The position numbers and the translations under genes were made by a program. The notes under the pieces were generated by a model, which saw only the letters and a list, made by a program, of their open reading frames with translations, was not told the DNA's origin and did no database searches. Positions 46,469 to 59,285 of a stretch of 64,000 nt of DNA are shown one piece after another. Origin of the DNA: Sisyra terminalis. Its lineage: Eukaryota; Arthropoda; Insecta; Neuroptera; Sisyridae. The DNA lies in contig OY292277.1 of assembly GCA_958496175.1 (NCBI GenBank), positions 53,579,050 to 53,643,049 on the forward strand, read 5' to 3'. The first letter of the stretch is position 1; every line of letters begins with the position of its first letter.

Positions 46469-49400
46469 TTATTCAAAGCAGTGGGGAACCGTGGTGAAAG
46501 GCAGAATTGGACAAGTTATTTCCACGGATAATGCTGTCGCCATACTGTTGCTGGCCGCCTCGTAATCTTCTAACGTTTCCAAAACGGTTCCTAGAATGTA
46601 CCTGGAGGAAAAAATTATCTTTTAAAATTGAAGATTAACGTAAGAAATATATTTCGGGTAATTCTTTTTTGTTAGTTATAAAATTATCTCCACTACCGTT
46701 ATATTAGACTGATTCAAAAATAATGATTTTTTTTTCTTAATTATGTAGAAAATATTGTTGGGAATGACAACACCAAAAAATCCTATGAAAGTTTATGCTC
46801 TTAATATTAATATTAACAGGTACCGCATCGCAAATTTCGATTTTCCATTGAAATAACATGGGGACAATATTCTCTTTCACTTTGGAATTAAAATAGCTCA
46901 TATTGGTAACAATATTTCGGAATGACCAAGGTATATTCTTGTAGAAAATTGATCGATCTACAAAAAAGGTCTCGAATAAGTTTTTGGTATATTTATTCTT
47001 TTAAAAGTTATTCGAGGTCAAAGTTGAACTAAAGAGAAATTTTAATATTTTTTCAATTTTTTGACGCAACCATCAATTTTATGAGAAAATTTTATAGGAC
47101 ATTTTTTGTAGAGCACTTTTTTTCCTATAATTTATCTCTATAAAAGTTTTTGATCTTTTTCACAGGTTCTAAGTAATAAAAATCATTTTTATGTTAAAAA
47201 TATAATGGAATTTTCAGTTTAAGGCAAATAACTTAGGACCTGTGAAAAATATCAAAAACTTTTATTGAGATAAGTTATAGGAAAAAAAGTGCTCCACAAA
47301 TAATTCCTATAAAAATTTCTCATAAAATTGATGATCGTGTCAAAAAATTGAAAAAATATTAAAATTTCTCTTAAGTTCAACTTTGACCTCGAATAACTTT
47401 TGAAGGAATAAATATATCAAAAACTTGTACGAGATCTTTTTTGTAGATCGTTCAAGTTTCTACAAGAATGTACCTTGATTATTCCGAAATATTGTCACCA
47501 ACGTGAGCTATAAAATTCCAAAGTGCAAGAGAATATTGTTCCCATGTTATTTCGATATTTATATTGATTTTCGATATAATTAAGAAAAAAAAATCATATT
47601 TTTTTTTTAATCAGTCTAGCGTACATGAAAGAATACGCATCAGAAATTTTTATCAGCCCTAAACCTTTTTAATGATTTTATTTCTTTTTAAATAATTCGC
47701 GCTTTTGTCACGTTGCATTACTTTGTAATGAAAGCTCACTTCAAACGCATTCTATCTTTTTCTTACTTTATTATTTTTAGATATGTTATCTTTATCAGTT
47801 AATAAAAACACTTGATTTCATACTATGCTCACTTGATGCCAATCGGACAGGCAATTACTTTTAAAGCTAAGTTCACTTTAATTGTTCTTCTATCTCTTCC
47901 TATCATTAACGTTTATGGATATTTTATCTTTATTTATATAATAAACCGCTTAAAAATCGTATATGATTACCGTGCCATTTTATAGCTCACGTTGGTGACA
48001 ATATTTCGGAATGACCCAGGTATATTCTTATAGAAAATTGAACGATCTACAAAAAAGGTCTCTTACAAGTTTTTGATATATTTATTCCTTCAAAAGTTAT
48101 TCGAGGTCAAAGTTGAATTAAAGAGAAATTTTAATATTTTTTCAATTTTTTGACGCAGCTATCAATTTTATGAGAAAGTTTTATAGGGCATTTTTTGTAG
48201 AGCACTTCTTTTCCTATAACTTATCTCTATGAAAGTGTTTGATATTTTTCACAGGTCCTAAGTTATTTGCATTAAACTGAAAATTCCCTGAATTATTATA
48301 TTTTTTTTTATTTTACTTAAATAACTTAGGACTTGTGAAAAATATCAAAAACTTTTACAGAGATAAGTTATAGAAAAAAAAGTGCTCTACAAAAAATGTC
48401 CTATAAAATTGTCTCATAAAATTGATGGTTGCGTCAAAAAATTGAAAAAATATTAAAATTTCTCTTTAGTTCAACTTTGACCTCGAATAACTTTTGAAGG
48501 AATAAATATATCAAAAACTTGTACGAGTCCTTTTTTGTAGATCGTTCAATTTTCTATAAGAATATACGTTGGTCACTCCGAAATATTGTCACCAACGTGA
48601 GCTATAAAATTCCAAAGTGCAAGAGAACATTGTTCCCATGTTATTTAAATGGAAAATCGAAGTTTGCGATGCAGCACCTCTTAATATTAAGAGCTTAAAC
48701 TTTCACAGGATTTTTTTTGTCATTCCCAATAATATTTAATTTTTTGAATCAGTCAAGTTTTATAAACCTAGTGGAATTTAATAAAACTTTTATGGGCTTG
48801 AATTCTTGAAAAATTTCAACAAACCACGTCATGTGACTGGTCGGATCAATTTTGGCCGCATCTCGCAATGTAGTTTCGGCGACTCGTTGCGACCCCAAAT
48901 AGTGATAAACCAAACCGAGTTGCTGTAACGATTTCACATATCGTGGATTAACAGCCACCGAATTTTGAAAGCAAAGTTTCGCCTCGATCCAGTCTTGTTT
49001 ATGTACATGAATCAGTCCTCGCTAAAATCATCAAATCCCAATAAAATCCCCAAACAATAACAATAAGAAAAATGTGCTACCAAATGCATGATATGATGCG
49101 AAAGTGGATATATTTCCGAAGCTCGTTTCACACATTCCTCGGCCTCGACCACTTGGTCCAACGACAAATAAAGTTCCGCCAACAATAACCAAATTTGAAG
49201 CAACAATTGCCAAGCACGTTGCGGTCCAGGTTTTGGATTGAAATTACTCAACGACGTGGCCGCTTCGCTTAGTGCTTGTTCCACGCGGGAGGCAGCCACA
49301 CTATGTGCTTGTAACGAACCTAAAAAAACCCAAATCAATAAATCAAAAATCTGTAAATCTCAAAAAATTACATACTTGAATCTTTATCGGAAATTTCCGA

Positions 49401-52400
49401 GGTATATAGTTGGAAGACAGATCGGTTATCACTGCGACGATCACATTCCGGTGCATCCACCGACGTCAAATGTTCAAATTGATTTTTCCACAATGTTAAC
49501 ATTTTCTTGGCAGTGATTAACGCCACTTCCCCCCCAAACTCATGGAGTTCCAGATGGGCTTTTAAGTTCATCAAATTCAAACAATCCGGATATTCTTCCA
49601 ACGCCGAAGTGACCACTTTCAAGGCTTCCATATGTTGCCGCGACGCCGACAATAACAAAGCGAGAAGTTGCAACGCTGGTGCACTTTCCGGACGTAAATT
49701 TAACGATTGCTTCACATGCACTAGTGCCTCACTAATACGATTCATTAACGCCAATTGTAACGAACAATAATATTCGGCTAGATGATCATTTGGATCTTCA
49801 CTAACCGCCCTAAAAAAAATTTTACATTAGTACTACATAAATTATGTCGTAAATAAAAAAACCTACGCCTGAAACGACGTTAATGCCATATGATTAAGAC
49901 TGGAAACTAAATTTTTTAATTGACCATTGGCAGCTTGAATTTGATATCCAATTCCCACGTAAATATAACATCGGCTCAATAATCCACGTGGATGTTCCTT
50001 TTCAATGTGCAATGCTTTCAGACTCCAATCGGTGCCCTTTTCCGGTTGAATTACATTTTCGTAGCAAATTTTTGCGGCCAATAAACACGGCGACGTCAAC
50101 GTGGGTTCCAGGCGATGCACTTCCTTCAGCATTGCCAGGGCGTGGGTGTAACTAATGAGAACCAAAAAATTAAAGATGTACTTAATGATTTACTATTTAC
50201 TAATGCTTTTTCGGTCTTCAATTTAATTCAAACCACTGAATTCTTTACAACGACTTGTTTCATTGGAAATTTTCATATTTGGACCAAAAAATATTCTTTA
50301 TTAAAAAAAAAATGGAGTAATTTTCTCAATGCAATTTTTTGGTATTACAGTTAGTTGCTTGTTTTCGCCAGCTTTTTCCGAACTTTAATTGGTTTTTCAA
50401 AACTTTCAAAGTTAAATTTATGTTGGAAAAGAATTTAAGTTTACATTTAAAGCTTACACCTACCCCGAGCACCTAATTAATCATAAGAAATCGGCAAAAA
50501 TGTGCCTAATTCGTGAAAAGTTCAACGCCTTTTTCTAATACACGAACTAAACATAAAAAACTATTTATTCGGTTGAAAAATATAATTTTTCTTAAGTTAA
50601 TACTTTGATGGTTCTTTTCCATAGTGAAATAATTATTTATTTTCTCTTTTTTTAGGGTTTTTTTCGATTTTAAATGGTTGTTCCAACGATTAAAATCCGA
50701 ACGATATAACACAAAAATATATGCGCCTTAAAGTATATGCAACCAAAATACATTTCAGTACACCACATTGCCTATACGCAAGTCGACTTTTGGACCTTCA
50801 CCTTAAGGTTTATAAAATACACAGGTGGCCTCATGAGCCATGAGTGACGCATGCAGAAGAAATTCGTACATATCTTCAGACTAATTCAAATTTCAAAATT
50901 CTTCGTATGACGTCACATTTTTTTTCTAATGGAGTAACCTGTGTAATTTATAAACCTTGCCTTGACCTTCTCTATATTTTAACCGGTGAATAAGTAACAT
51001 ACATTAACCGTTTATTTTGAAAGTGAGTTAAGTCCATTTCAAGAACAATCCTTATAGTATTCTAATTTTTAACCATAGGAACATAAGATACTAAGGAGGA
51101 GGAGGGAATAATTGGCGTTTTTGTTAAAATCAGTAATTTCTGAAAGCTTGGCAGATAATTAACATACTTTGTTCTAGTTACAAGAAAAATCACCATATAG
51201 ATCGTCGTTGAAATGGAGTTACACCACTTTCAAAATAAACGAGTCATCTAATAGACTGGACCAAAAAAATCAACAATTTTTTTTTTGAAAAGTATATCTC
51301 GAAAATATTGTTTAAGGTGAGAAAAAAAAATATGGGGAAGGTTTGAGCCCTTAATATTAATATTAAGAGGTCTATCATCTGTAATTTCAATTTTTTATTT
51401 GTGCTTTAATTTTTGCGTCAATGCTGCCAAACTATCAAGGTAAAAAAATTATCAGCACATATTTTAATAGAAAATTAAATTCCCTACAAAAAAGGTATCT
51501 TTGAAAATTTTTGCCAGACACGCCATTTCGGAATAATCAAGCTTCAGACATTGATATAATTTTTAGATTTATCTTTTTTATTTTGGAATTTTGTAACGAA
51601 CAAATAAATATATAGAAATGAACAATATAGATTCTTGAAGGGAATTTAATGTTCTACAAAAAAGGTCTCTTAGCGTTTTACACGAAATTGGCATAAACGT
51701 GTCTAATTCGCGAAAAGTTCAATACCTTTTTCTAATACACGAACTAAGCAGAACAAACTATTTATTCGGTTGAAAAATATAATTTTTCTTAACTTAATAC
51801 TTTGATAGTTCTTGCCCATATTTGAATAATTATTTATTTTCTCTTTTTTTAGTTTTTTTTTTCGATTTTAAATGGTTGTTTCAAGGATTTAAGTCCGAAC
51901 GACGTAGCACAAAAATATATGCGCCTTAAAGTATATGCAACCTAAATACATTTCAGTACACCACATTGCCTATACGCAAGTCGACTTTTGGACCTTGACC
52001 TTCTCTATATTTTAATATATAATAGACTGGACCAAAAAAAAACTATTTTTTTTTTAAAGTACAAGGAAAATATTGTTTAAGGTGAGAAAAAAAAATATCG
52101 GGAAGGTTTGAGCCTTTAATATTAATATTAAGAGGTCTATCATCTTTAATTTCGTTTTTTTATTTGTGCTTTGATTTTTGCGTCAATGCTGCCAACTATC
52201 AAGTAAAAAAAAATTATCTGCACATATTTTAATAGAAAATTAAATTTCCTTCAAAAAAGGTCTCTTTGAAAATTTTTGTCAGACACGCCGTTTCCAAAAA
52301 ATCAAGCTTCAGACATTGATATAATTTTTAGATTTATCTTCTTTATTTTTGGAATTTTGTAACTACCGAACAAATAAATATATAGAAATGAACAATATAG

Positions 52401-55400
52401 ATTCATGAAGGGAATTAAATGCTCTACAAAAAAGGTCTCTTAACGTTTTTACATAAAATCACTTTTTCCAAAGTTATTCACAATTAAAGTTGAAGGAAAA
52501 ATTAAATTATTGTTTTTTTCGTTGTTGAACCAATTTTCAAAGAGTGATTTTATGTAAAAATGTTAAGAGACCTTTTTTGTAGAACATTAAATTCCTTTCA
52601 AGAATCTATATTGCTCATTTCTATATATTAATTTTTTCGTTAGTTACAAAATTCCAAAAATAAATAAAATAAATCTAAAAAGTATATCAATATCTGAAGC
52701 TTGATTATTCGGAAACGGCGTGCCTGACAAAAATTTTCAAAGAGACATTTTTTGTAGGGAATTTAATTTTCTATTAAAATATGTTCCGATGATTTTTTTA
52801 CCTTGATAGTTTCGACAGAATTGACGCAAAAATCAAAGCACAAATAAAAAAATCGAAATTAAAGATGATAGACCTTTTGATATTAATATTAAGGGCTCAA
52901 ACTTTCTCGATATTTTTTTTGTCACCTTGAACAATATTTTCGACATACTATTCCAAAAAAAAAAAAGTCGATTTTTTTGGCTTAGTTTATTATATATGTT
53001 ACTTATTCAACGTTTAAAATATAGAGGTCAAGGCAAGATTTGTAAATTACACAGGTTGCTCCATTAGAAAAGAAAATGACGTCATACGAAGAATTTTGAA
53101 ATATTAAAACAGTCTGAAATATTTAACTGCTAAGTTTTCAGAAATTATTGATTTAATTTTAGTTGTTAACAAAAACGCCAATCATTCCTTCCTCCTAAGT
53201 ATTTTATTTAGTTCCTATGGTTTAGAAATGATAATGCTATAGGGATTGTTCTTGAAATGGACTTAACTCACTTTCAAAATGTATGTTACTTATTCACCGG
53301 TTAAAATATAGGGAAGGTCAAGGCAAGATTTATAAATTACACAGGTTGTCCCATTAGAAAAAAAAATGTGACGTCATACGAAGAATTTTGAAATTTAAAA
53401 CAGTCTGAAGATATGTAATTTCTTCTAGATACGTCACGTAGCGTATGAGGCCACCTGTGTATTTTATAAACCTTGAGGTCAAGGTTCAAAACTTTACTTG
53501 CGTATAGGCAATGTGGAGTACATAAATGTATATAGATTGCAGATACTTTAAGGCGCATATATTTTTGTGCTCTCATCTAAAAAAATCTTTGTGGTATTAC
53601 CGTCCCATTGAAATAAGGCATAGCGCTTCTTGATGCCACACGTGCGGCTCTTCAAACGAAAATTTCATCGCCCGCTCAAACGATTCGTGCAACAATGAAG
53701 TCTGGCCCCATCGAACCGTTCCCAACGTCAACAAGTCATAAACGGCGGTGGCGTTTTGATGCGCTTTAATGCGAGCCTCCCGAAATTCAGGCGACTGCGA
53801 CAAAACTGCATTATGCACGGCCATCGACTCCGATATCAGCAACAATAAAATAACTTCTTCGTGCACATCACTTGGAATGAACTACAAGAAAAAGCCACAT
53901 CATTGCCAAGTCAAACACTAAATTTATAGACATACCTGGTTTAATATCATATATTTTTTGGGCTTCCAAGGCATTTCGTTGGTCTCGGCCAAATGATACG
54001 GTGATTTTTTATTGAGCATCGGATCTTCAGGTACATTGTAAAAGTCGGGATTGATATAGCGCAGAAGTACTTCAGCCAATTGGCGCGATAACGTCAGTCG
54101 TAGGCCGTAGGTGCTGGTCGATTCGACGGCACTTAATGTAGCCCGATAACGATCGATAGCCGCGGCTGGTCGTCCGGCCAAAATGTATAAAATTGGAGCC
54201 CGTTGCAGGGCCGTGTCCATTATGACGCCCATACTTTTGTTGTTCGGAACTACAGGTTGTGGAGAATGTGAGCCTAATTGTCATCGTTTAAATACAAAAG
54301 ATTCTTGTACAGTGAATATTCTCTTGGTTTTCTTTTACACTATGTTAGTTGTAGTTTTTTAAAGCAGTATTTCAACTTAGCCCATGAAATGTTAGGCATA
54401 TTTTTTTAGTAAATAAAATTGTACACATACTACAAAGAAAAATAAGAAGCCAATATTCCATCCGACCACCTCAAGCCAAGAAATCAATACTCTAGGAATA
54501 TTCACTATGCAATTAATTCGCTAATGTAAAGGATCTAACCGAATAAGCATTCGAAATCTGAAGGGATTTTACCATAATTTTATATTTTTTCATCTAAGAT
54601 AGCCATACATTTAATCTCCCATCCCTAACCCTTATAATAAGACAATAATGAGGGTGACAACCCTTAACTTAATATTTTTTTCACAGCTCCCATTGGAGAT
54701 ATCTACATAAAATTGAAACTATGCATGGCTGTTGATTAGAGTTTGTCCGAATTTTTTTTCACGATAGTCCTAAATCGGTTCTGAATCTATTAAAAAAAAT
54801 TCATGCCAAATTATAGTTATTAATTTTAATTTTTACCCGACCCCTCGACAAAATCTTATTTTAATTGCCTCACTTTCAAAGCCTACTTGATTAAAACATT
54901 ACTTACCAAAATATTTTCATTGAAAAATTTATCAAAAATGGTGATGTTTGATTTTTTGCTTATAACTCATTATCTAATCATTTTTTAAGAAAAACTATAA
55001 AAATAAAAGTTGTAGAAAATCAAATTTCCAATAAAATTTGTCCAAGAATTTTTTTTCTATCTTCAGTAGTTTTTAAGATATACCTTCTTAAAGCTAAAGT
55101 AGTCTATTTAAAGATTATGTCATAGTAGAGTGATCCTTATTTAGGGTTTGTCCGATTTTTTTTTGCACGATAGTCCTAAATCGGTTCTGAATCTATTTAA
55201 AAAATTTATGCTAAGTTATAGCTCTTAATTTTAATTTTAACCCGAGACAGTCACAGTTTTAAATGGAAATAACACGGGAAAAGTTCTGTTGATTTTTTGA
55301 AAATTTTTTTCATCATGAAATAATGAACAGATCATGTGGACCAATTGACAATTCTTATAGCAAATTTAACGCTCTACAAAAAAGGTCACTTATGATTTTT

Positions 55401-57998
55401 TGCTAACTCTAACGGTTTCTGAGTTATTTGAGGTCATAGTTGAAGCTTAAGTCAATTTTACGATTTTTCTATTTCTACCGTCATTTATTGATTTAAAAAT
55501 GAAAAAAAAAAGATAATAATTCATTCACGGTTACTTTGGAAGTTTTCTAAGAAAAAAGAAAAAAAAAACCATTGAGATTAAGAATTATTTTATCCTTTTT
55601 TCATTTTTAAATCAATAAACAACGGTAGAAATAGAAAAATCATAAAATTGACTTAAGCTTCAACTATGACCGTAAATAACTCAGAAACCGTTAGAGTTAG
55701 CAAAAAATCATAAGAGACCTTTTTTGTAGAGCGTTAAATTTCCTATAAGAATTGTCATTGGTCGACATGATCTGTTCATTATTTCATGATGAAAAAAAAA
55801 TCAAAAAATCAGCAGAACTTTTCCCGTGTTATTTCCATTTAAAACTTTGGCTATCGGGGTGGGGGGGGGAGTCGGGTTAAAATTAAAATTAAGAGCTATA
55901 ACTTGGCATGAATTTTTTTAATAGATTTAGAACCGATTTGGGACTATCGTGAAAAAAAATTCGGACAAACCCTAAATAAGGAGCACCCTACTGTTGATAA
56001 ACTTATTGTTATATCGAAATAAAATTTTTATTTGCTGACTTTGAACAGTCATACTGTGCATACAATATATAGAATATATTGCGGTCCAATTTATCTAGTA
56101 TAATCTGATATAATAATATATAAAAATCATACCATAAACATAAATTTGAACAGAAGTTCAAACAAAAATATTCGTGACGTATTGCCCAGATACGTATTTC
56201 GATTGCCCAGCAATCTTAATCAGTGGTCATCAAGTAGTTTGGGTCACTCCGTAACTGCTTTGTGATGATTCACCACTGATGAAGATTGCTTGGCAATCGA
56301 AATACGTATCTGGGCAATACGTCACGAATATTTTTGTTTGAACTTCTGTTCAAATTTATGTTTATTATATTAAATTATACTACATAAATTGGACCGCAAT
56401 ATATTCTATATGTTGTATACACATTATTGTTATATATATTTTTTTGAGATTTTTTGCAATATTAGAGAACTGTTAAAAACGAAAAGTATATTTTTTGGGG
56501 GGTGGTTTTTTTTACCAACCCCCCAAAAAAATATATCTTATATGTAATTTAGTTATCTATCACATGTTAAAGTTACAAAATGATCGAATTGGTGGAACAT
56601 AGTTGAAGATATCTTCAATAGGTACTGAGAAAAAAATATTTACGTTAATAGTTGTCATCCCCATTATTCCCATACTATAGGAATTAGGGGTGAGTTTAAG
56701 TGGCTATCTTAGATGAAAAACAAGGTAAGATCCCTTAATCGACTAGATCCTTTTTATCCTCAATTATTTATTCGACCAAACTTTTCGTAGATATACTTTT
56801 AGATGGCAGAAAAGTTGTTCGATATTAATAATCAAGCAAAGCCAATTATTAGGTCTATAAAGTTAGCGGAAAGAATAAATAATTACAAGATTCTGAGCTG
56901 ATAAATTGTTACAAATTTTCCTACTCTTGATCTTTCCGAAACTCAATTTATAGTTGCAATATTATTGATTTCTTTCCTTGATTACCAACAAATTTAGCCG
57001 TTTTTTTTGCATCTCCACTATCTTTATAAACCCAACTCAAAAAGCTAGTCACAAAGTACCATCTAATCTTTAGATTTACATAAAATTTTTCAGTGATTGC
57101 TTTTAGAAACATGCATTTTTTTGCATTGAACTATACCCGAAATAGAAGTTGGACCACTTTGTAATAATTTATCGAATTCTTGCAAATATAAAAGACTTAA
57201 ATCCGACGCCAATTCAAAGCACCGATACAATTCTTGTTCTCGACTTGTTTGCTTAAACCGATTCCCGGTTGAGCCTTCAACATCGGATGATTTTGGAAAT
57301 GAATCGGCGACAAATCGGAAATTTCTCCTAAAAAAATATATATTAGGATAGAAAGGGAAAAAGGGATTATTCATGAAAAAATTTACTTTGTTTTTGTTCT
57401 AGTTCCAGTAGGATCTTCCCGTTCTAAACACAAACCTTTGATCGCAAATGATTCGGCAACAATTCTGAGACTTCGCCTGCAAAAAAGTTGATATAAATTT
57501 AAAAAGTTTTATTTATATTTAAATACGTACAAAGGTAACGGTTTTTCAGTTAAAGTGTGCAACTCTGCATTGTTGTAACTTTCCAAACTTTCCTTGTACT
57601 CCCCACATGCATAGTACAGTTTCCCCAGCAACAGATGAGCGTCAAGAGCCACCCCCGCCTTGCGTCCCATCTCATTTGCAGCCTCTTCCAGGTATTTTTT
57701 TGCGTCCACTAAGCCCAGCCGAGCCTTCACCATGTTGGCCTCGATTGGCGGATGTTCCTCCAGGTAGGACTCCAAACGACCTTCGCCAATCAAAAAATTG
57801 GACAGGCATTCTGAAAATTTCCAGGAAACATTAGGGAACAACCATAGAACTATAATCGGGCGATGGTTTACCATAGTTTTTCGATCTGGTTTTTAATTGT
57901 TCGGCCAAATCGATGACTCGTTTCCAATTAGATTCTTCGCGACTTTTTTCAATGTCGGTTTCGATGCGATTTGTATTATTTCGTGCACGTCCCGCCAT
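46469..57998 (-). CDS. TTC7: Tetratricopeptide repeat protein 7 (TTC7), PI4KA scaffold
   Basis: Eleven exons (- strand): 57872-57998, 57531-57810, 57387-57476, 57137-57327, 53936-54249, 53601-53881, 49867-50151, 49376-49809, 49081-49319, 48825-49021 and 46469-46601, giving 856 aa, close to vertebrate TTC7A/B. It is an all-helical protein: N-terminal helices (MAGRARNNTNRIETDIEKSR...), then TPR-like helical hairpins, e.g. HVKQSLNLRPESAPALQLLA and LGLVYHYLGSQRVAETTLRD, to the C-terminus PFTTVPHCFE. TTC7 binds EFR3 and FAM126/hyccin and holds PI4KA at the plasma membrane to make PI4P. Exon 10's donor is GTTTGT. Introns 4, 6 and 10 (2,887, 3,449 and 2,223 bp) are filled with foldback elements while the other seven are short, so most of the 11.5-kb gene is repeat. 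The start is the only ATG fitting the family. Confidence 0.95.
46705..48756. mobile_element. Two nested alpha foldbacks in TTC7 intron 10
   Basis: Left end TAGACTGATTCAAAAATAA, right end TTTTTGAATCAGTC. Palindrome centres lie near 47195 and 48300. An internal right terminus TTTAATCAGTCTA occurs at 47610-47622, followed by the 340-bp module (about 47625-47985) seen inverted in MUS81 intron 2. Arms carry the ATCTACAAAAAAGGTCT and TATAGGACATTTTTTGTAGAG blocks. Confidence 0.75.
50814..50959. mobile_element. MITE, CAAGGTTT-end family, copy 2
   Basis: A 146-bp element starting TAAGGTTTATAAAATACACA and ending TAATTTATAAACCTTG. Flanked by 9-bp repeats CCTTCACCT and CCTTGACCT (one mismatch). The paralogous sequence near 51995 (GGACCTTGACCTTCTC) is an empty site. 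Confidence 0.85.
53036..53115. mobile_element. MITE fragment, CAAGGTTT-end family
   Basis: Begins CAAGATTTGTAAATTACACA next to GGTCAAGG, continues through GACGTCATACGAAGAATTTT, then loses similarity. The right end is missing. Confidence 0.7.
53324..53475. mobile_element. MITE, CAAGGTTT-end family, copy 3
   Basis: A 152-bp element starting CAAGATTTATAAATTACACA and ending TATTTTATAAACCTTG, flanked by exact 9-bp repeats AGGTCAAGG (53315-53323 and 53476-53484), the complement of the target used by copy 2. It sits in the opposite arm of the same palindrome. Confidence 0.87.
54737..55974. mobile_element. Foldback element, family epsilon, in TTC7 intron 4
   Basis: A complete palindrome runs from TAGGGTTTGTCCGATTTTT (55142) to TTCGGACAAACCCTA (55974), centred near 55565. 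A partial copy in the same orientation precedes it (54737 to about 55130). Blocks GCTCTTAATTTTAATTTTAA, CGCTCTACAAAAAAGGTC and CGTGTTATTTCCATTT appear in the arms. Confidence 0.82.
56045..56425. mobile_element. Palindromic element with hammerhead-like core, copy 4
   Basis: Inverted halves with internal cores. The plus-strand core at 56276-56323 has intact CTGATGA, a 6-bp GATTGC/GCAATC hairpin, GAAA, then ACGTAT...ATACGT pairing followed by C. This is the best-preserved core in the window. Lies in TTC7 intron 4. Confidence 0.7.
56487..56535. repeat. Perfect G/C-clamped hairpin
   Basis: TATATTTTTTGGGGGG...CCCCCCAAAAAAATATA with a short GTGGTTTTTTTTACC centre, an isolated near-perfect 49-bp palindrome in TTC7 intron 4. 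Confidence 0.75.
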
Positions 57999-58533
57999 TA
58001 TTTTTATTTAAAGTTTAATCATAATATTATAATTTATGAGGTAATTTATTAAATATCGATAAAATTAATACTTAAAGTTTAATCTCACTTGACAGTAAAT
58101 GACAGCTTTCGAGCTTTCAGAATTGACAGATCTATCCCAGATGGAAACCTTTAAAAAAAAATGTACTTAATTTGGTTTAGAACTTTGGTTGTCAGTTGTT
58201 TAAAAAAAACACGTGTTGATGTTGTGTTCGGAAAAAAGCTTTTAAACGAATATTTTTCCAATTTTTTACTGTAAAAAGTTGGTGTTTATTATGAAAAGTG
58301 ATTGTGCCAATGTAACATATACACTTTCTGGTAAAAAAGCTTTTTGTTTATCTATTTTTTAGTTATAATTACATGTGACATACCTTATATCAGTTACGGA
58401 TTTTGTTATAAAAGTAAAGCTAGTAAAGCTCAAATTATGTTTATGTGGCTACAAACAATATTTTTCATATAAATCCAATCATATTATACTTAGTGATCAG
58501 TTATAGAATCGTAAAAGCTTTTCCCTGGTAGCC
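57999..58533. other. TTC7 upstream region
   Basis: Presumed TTC7 promoter on the minus strand. AT-rich, no clear core element and no gene. Confidence 0.45.
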
Positions 58534-59285
58534 TTTAGAAAATGGCGGTTGGATAAATTTTATTGAGAAAGGTGATCTCCGGAAAATTTAATTGCCAAGC
58601 TATTTTTGAAGATATCAGAATAATTCAAAAACCATTGAATTCTGCATAAAATAAACTTTATGTATACATGCAGATAATTTTCTTACTATGAAAAAAAATC
58701 AGTCAAATTTGGTTGCCAAAACTTCCCAAAAATCTTAAAATTGTTACTTTTTAAGACAATAAAATTATATGAAGGAATTGAGACTGACTAATAATATTTG
58801 GTTTTTGGGTTGAATACTTTTATAACAATCTGCAGTTTAAGTTTTAGTCCTGTAGGTATACTCCTTTTCTTTCTGGAGCCTTACAAAAATAGCCGAAAAC
58901 CTTAAAACGTTTAGTAAATGGCGATTGGCCAAATTTTAATGAAAAAGGTGGTCTCCGGAAAATTTAATTACCAAGCTATTTTTAAGGATATCAGAATAAT
59001 TCAAAAACCTTTGCATTCTGCATATAATAAACTTTATGTATACATATTTTTAATTTTCCTACCATGAATGAAAATCACTCAAATGCTTTTGCAAAAACCT
59101 CCAAAAAATCTTAGAATTGTTACTTTTTAAGACCATAAAATTATATGAAGGAATGGAGACTGACTAATAATATTTGGTTTTTGGGATGAATACTTTTATA
59201 ACAATCTGCAGAATAAGTTTTAGTTCTAACCATAGACTCATTTTCTTTCTAGAGCCGTACAAAAATTGTCCGAAAACCTTAAAAC
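58534..59285. repeat. Tandem duplication, two units of 376 bp
   Basis: The unit beginning TTTAGAAAATGGCGGTTGG at 58534 recurs at 58910 with about 85-90% identity by eye (shared GTGATCTCCGG/GTGGTCTCCGG, TAATATTTGGTTTTTGGG, CCGAAAACCTTAAAACGT). No conserved coding frame. Confidence 0.85.

Larger units (their letters stand above)
50490..53575. mobile_element. Compound palindrome with family-delta foldbacks in TTC7 intron 6
   Basis: The outer arms (TATGCGCCTTAAAGTATATG near 50722 and its complement near 53550) mirror each other. Inside lie two delta starts, TAGACTGGACCAAAAAAA at 51252 and 52023, and a right end near 52989. Part of the left arm (about 50490-50990) is repeated in direct orientation at about 51685-52015, without the MITE found in the first copy. 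Blocks CTTAATATTAATATTAAG and TCTACAAAAAAGGTCTCTTA are present. Confidence 0.75.
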
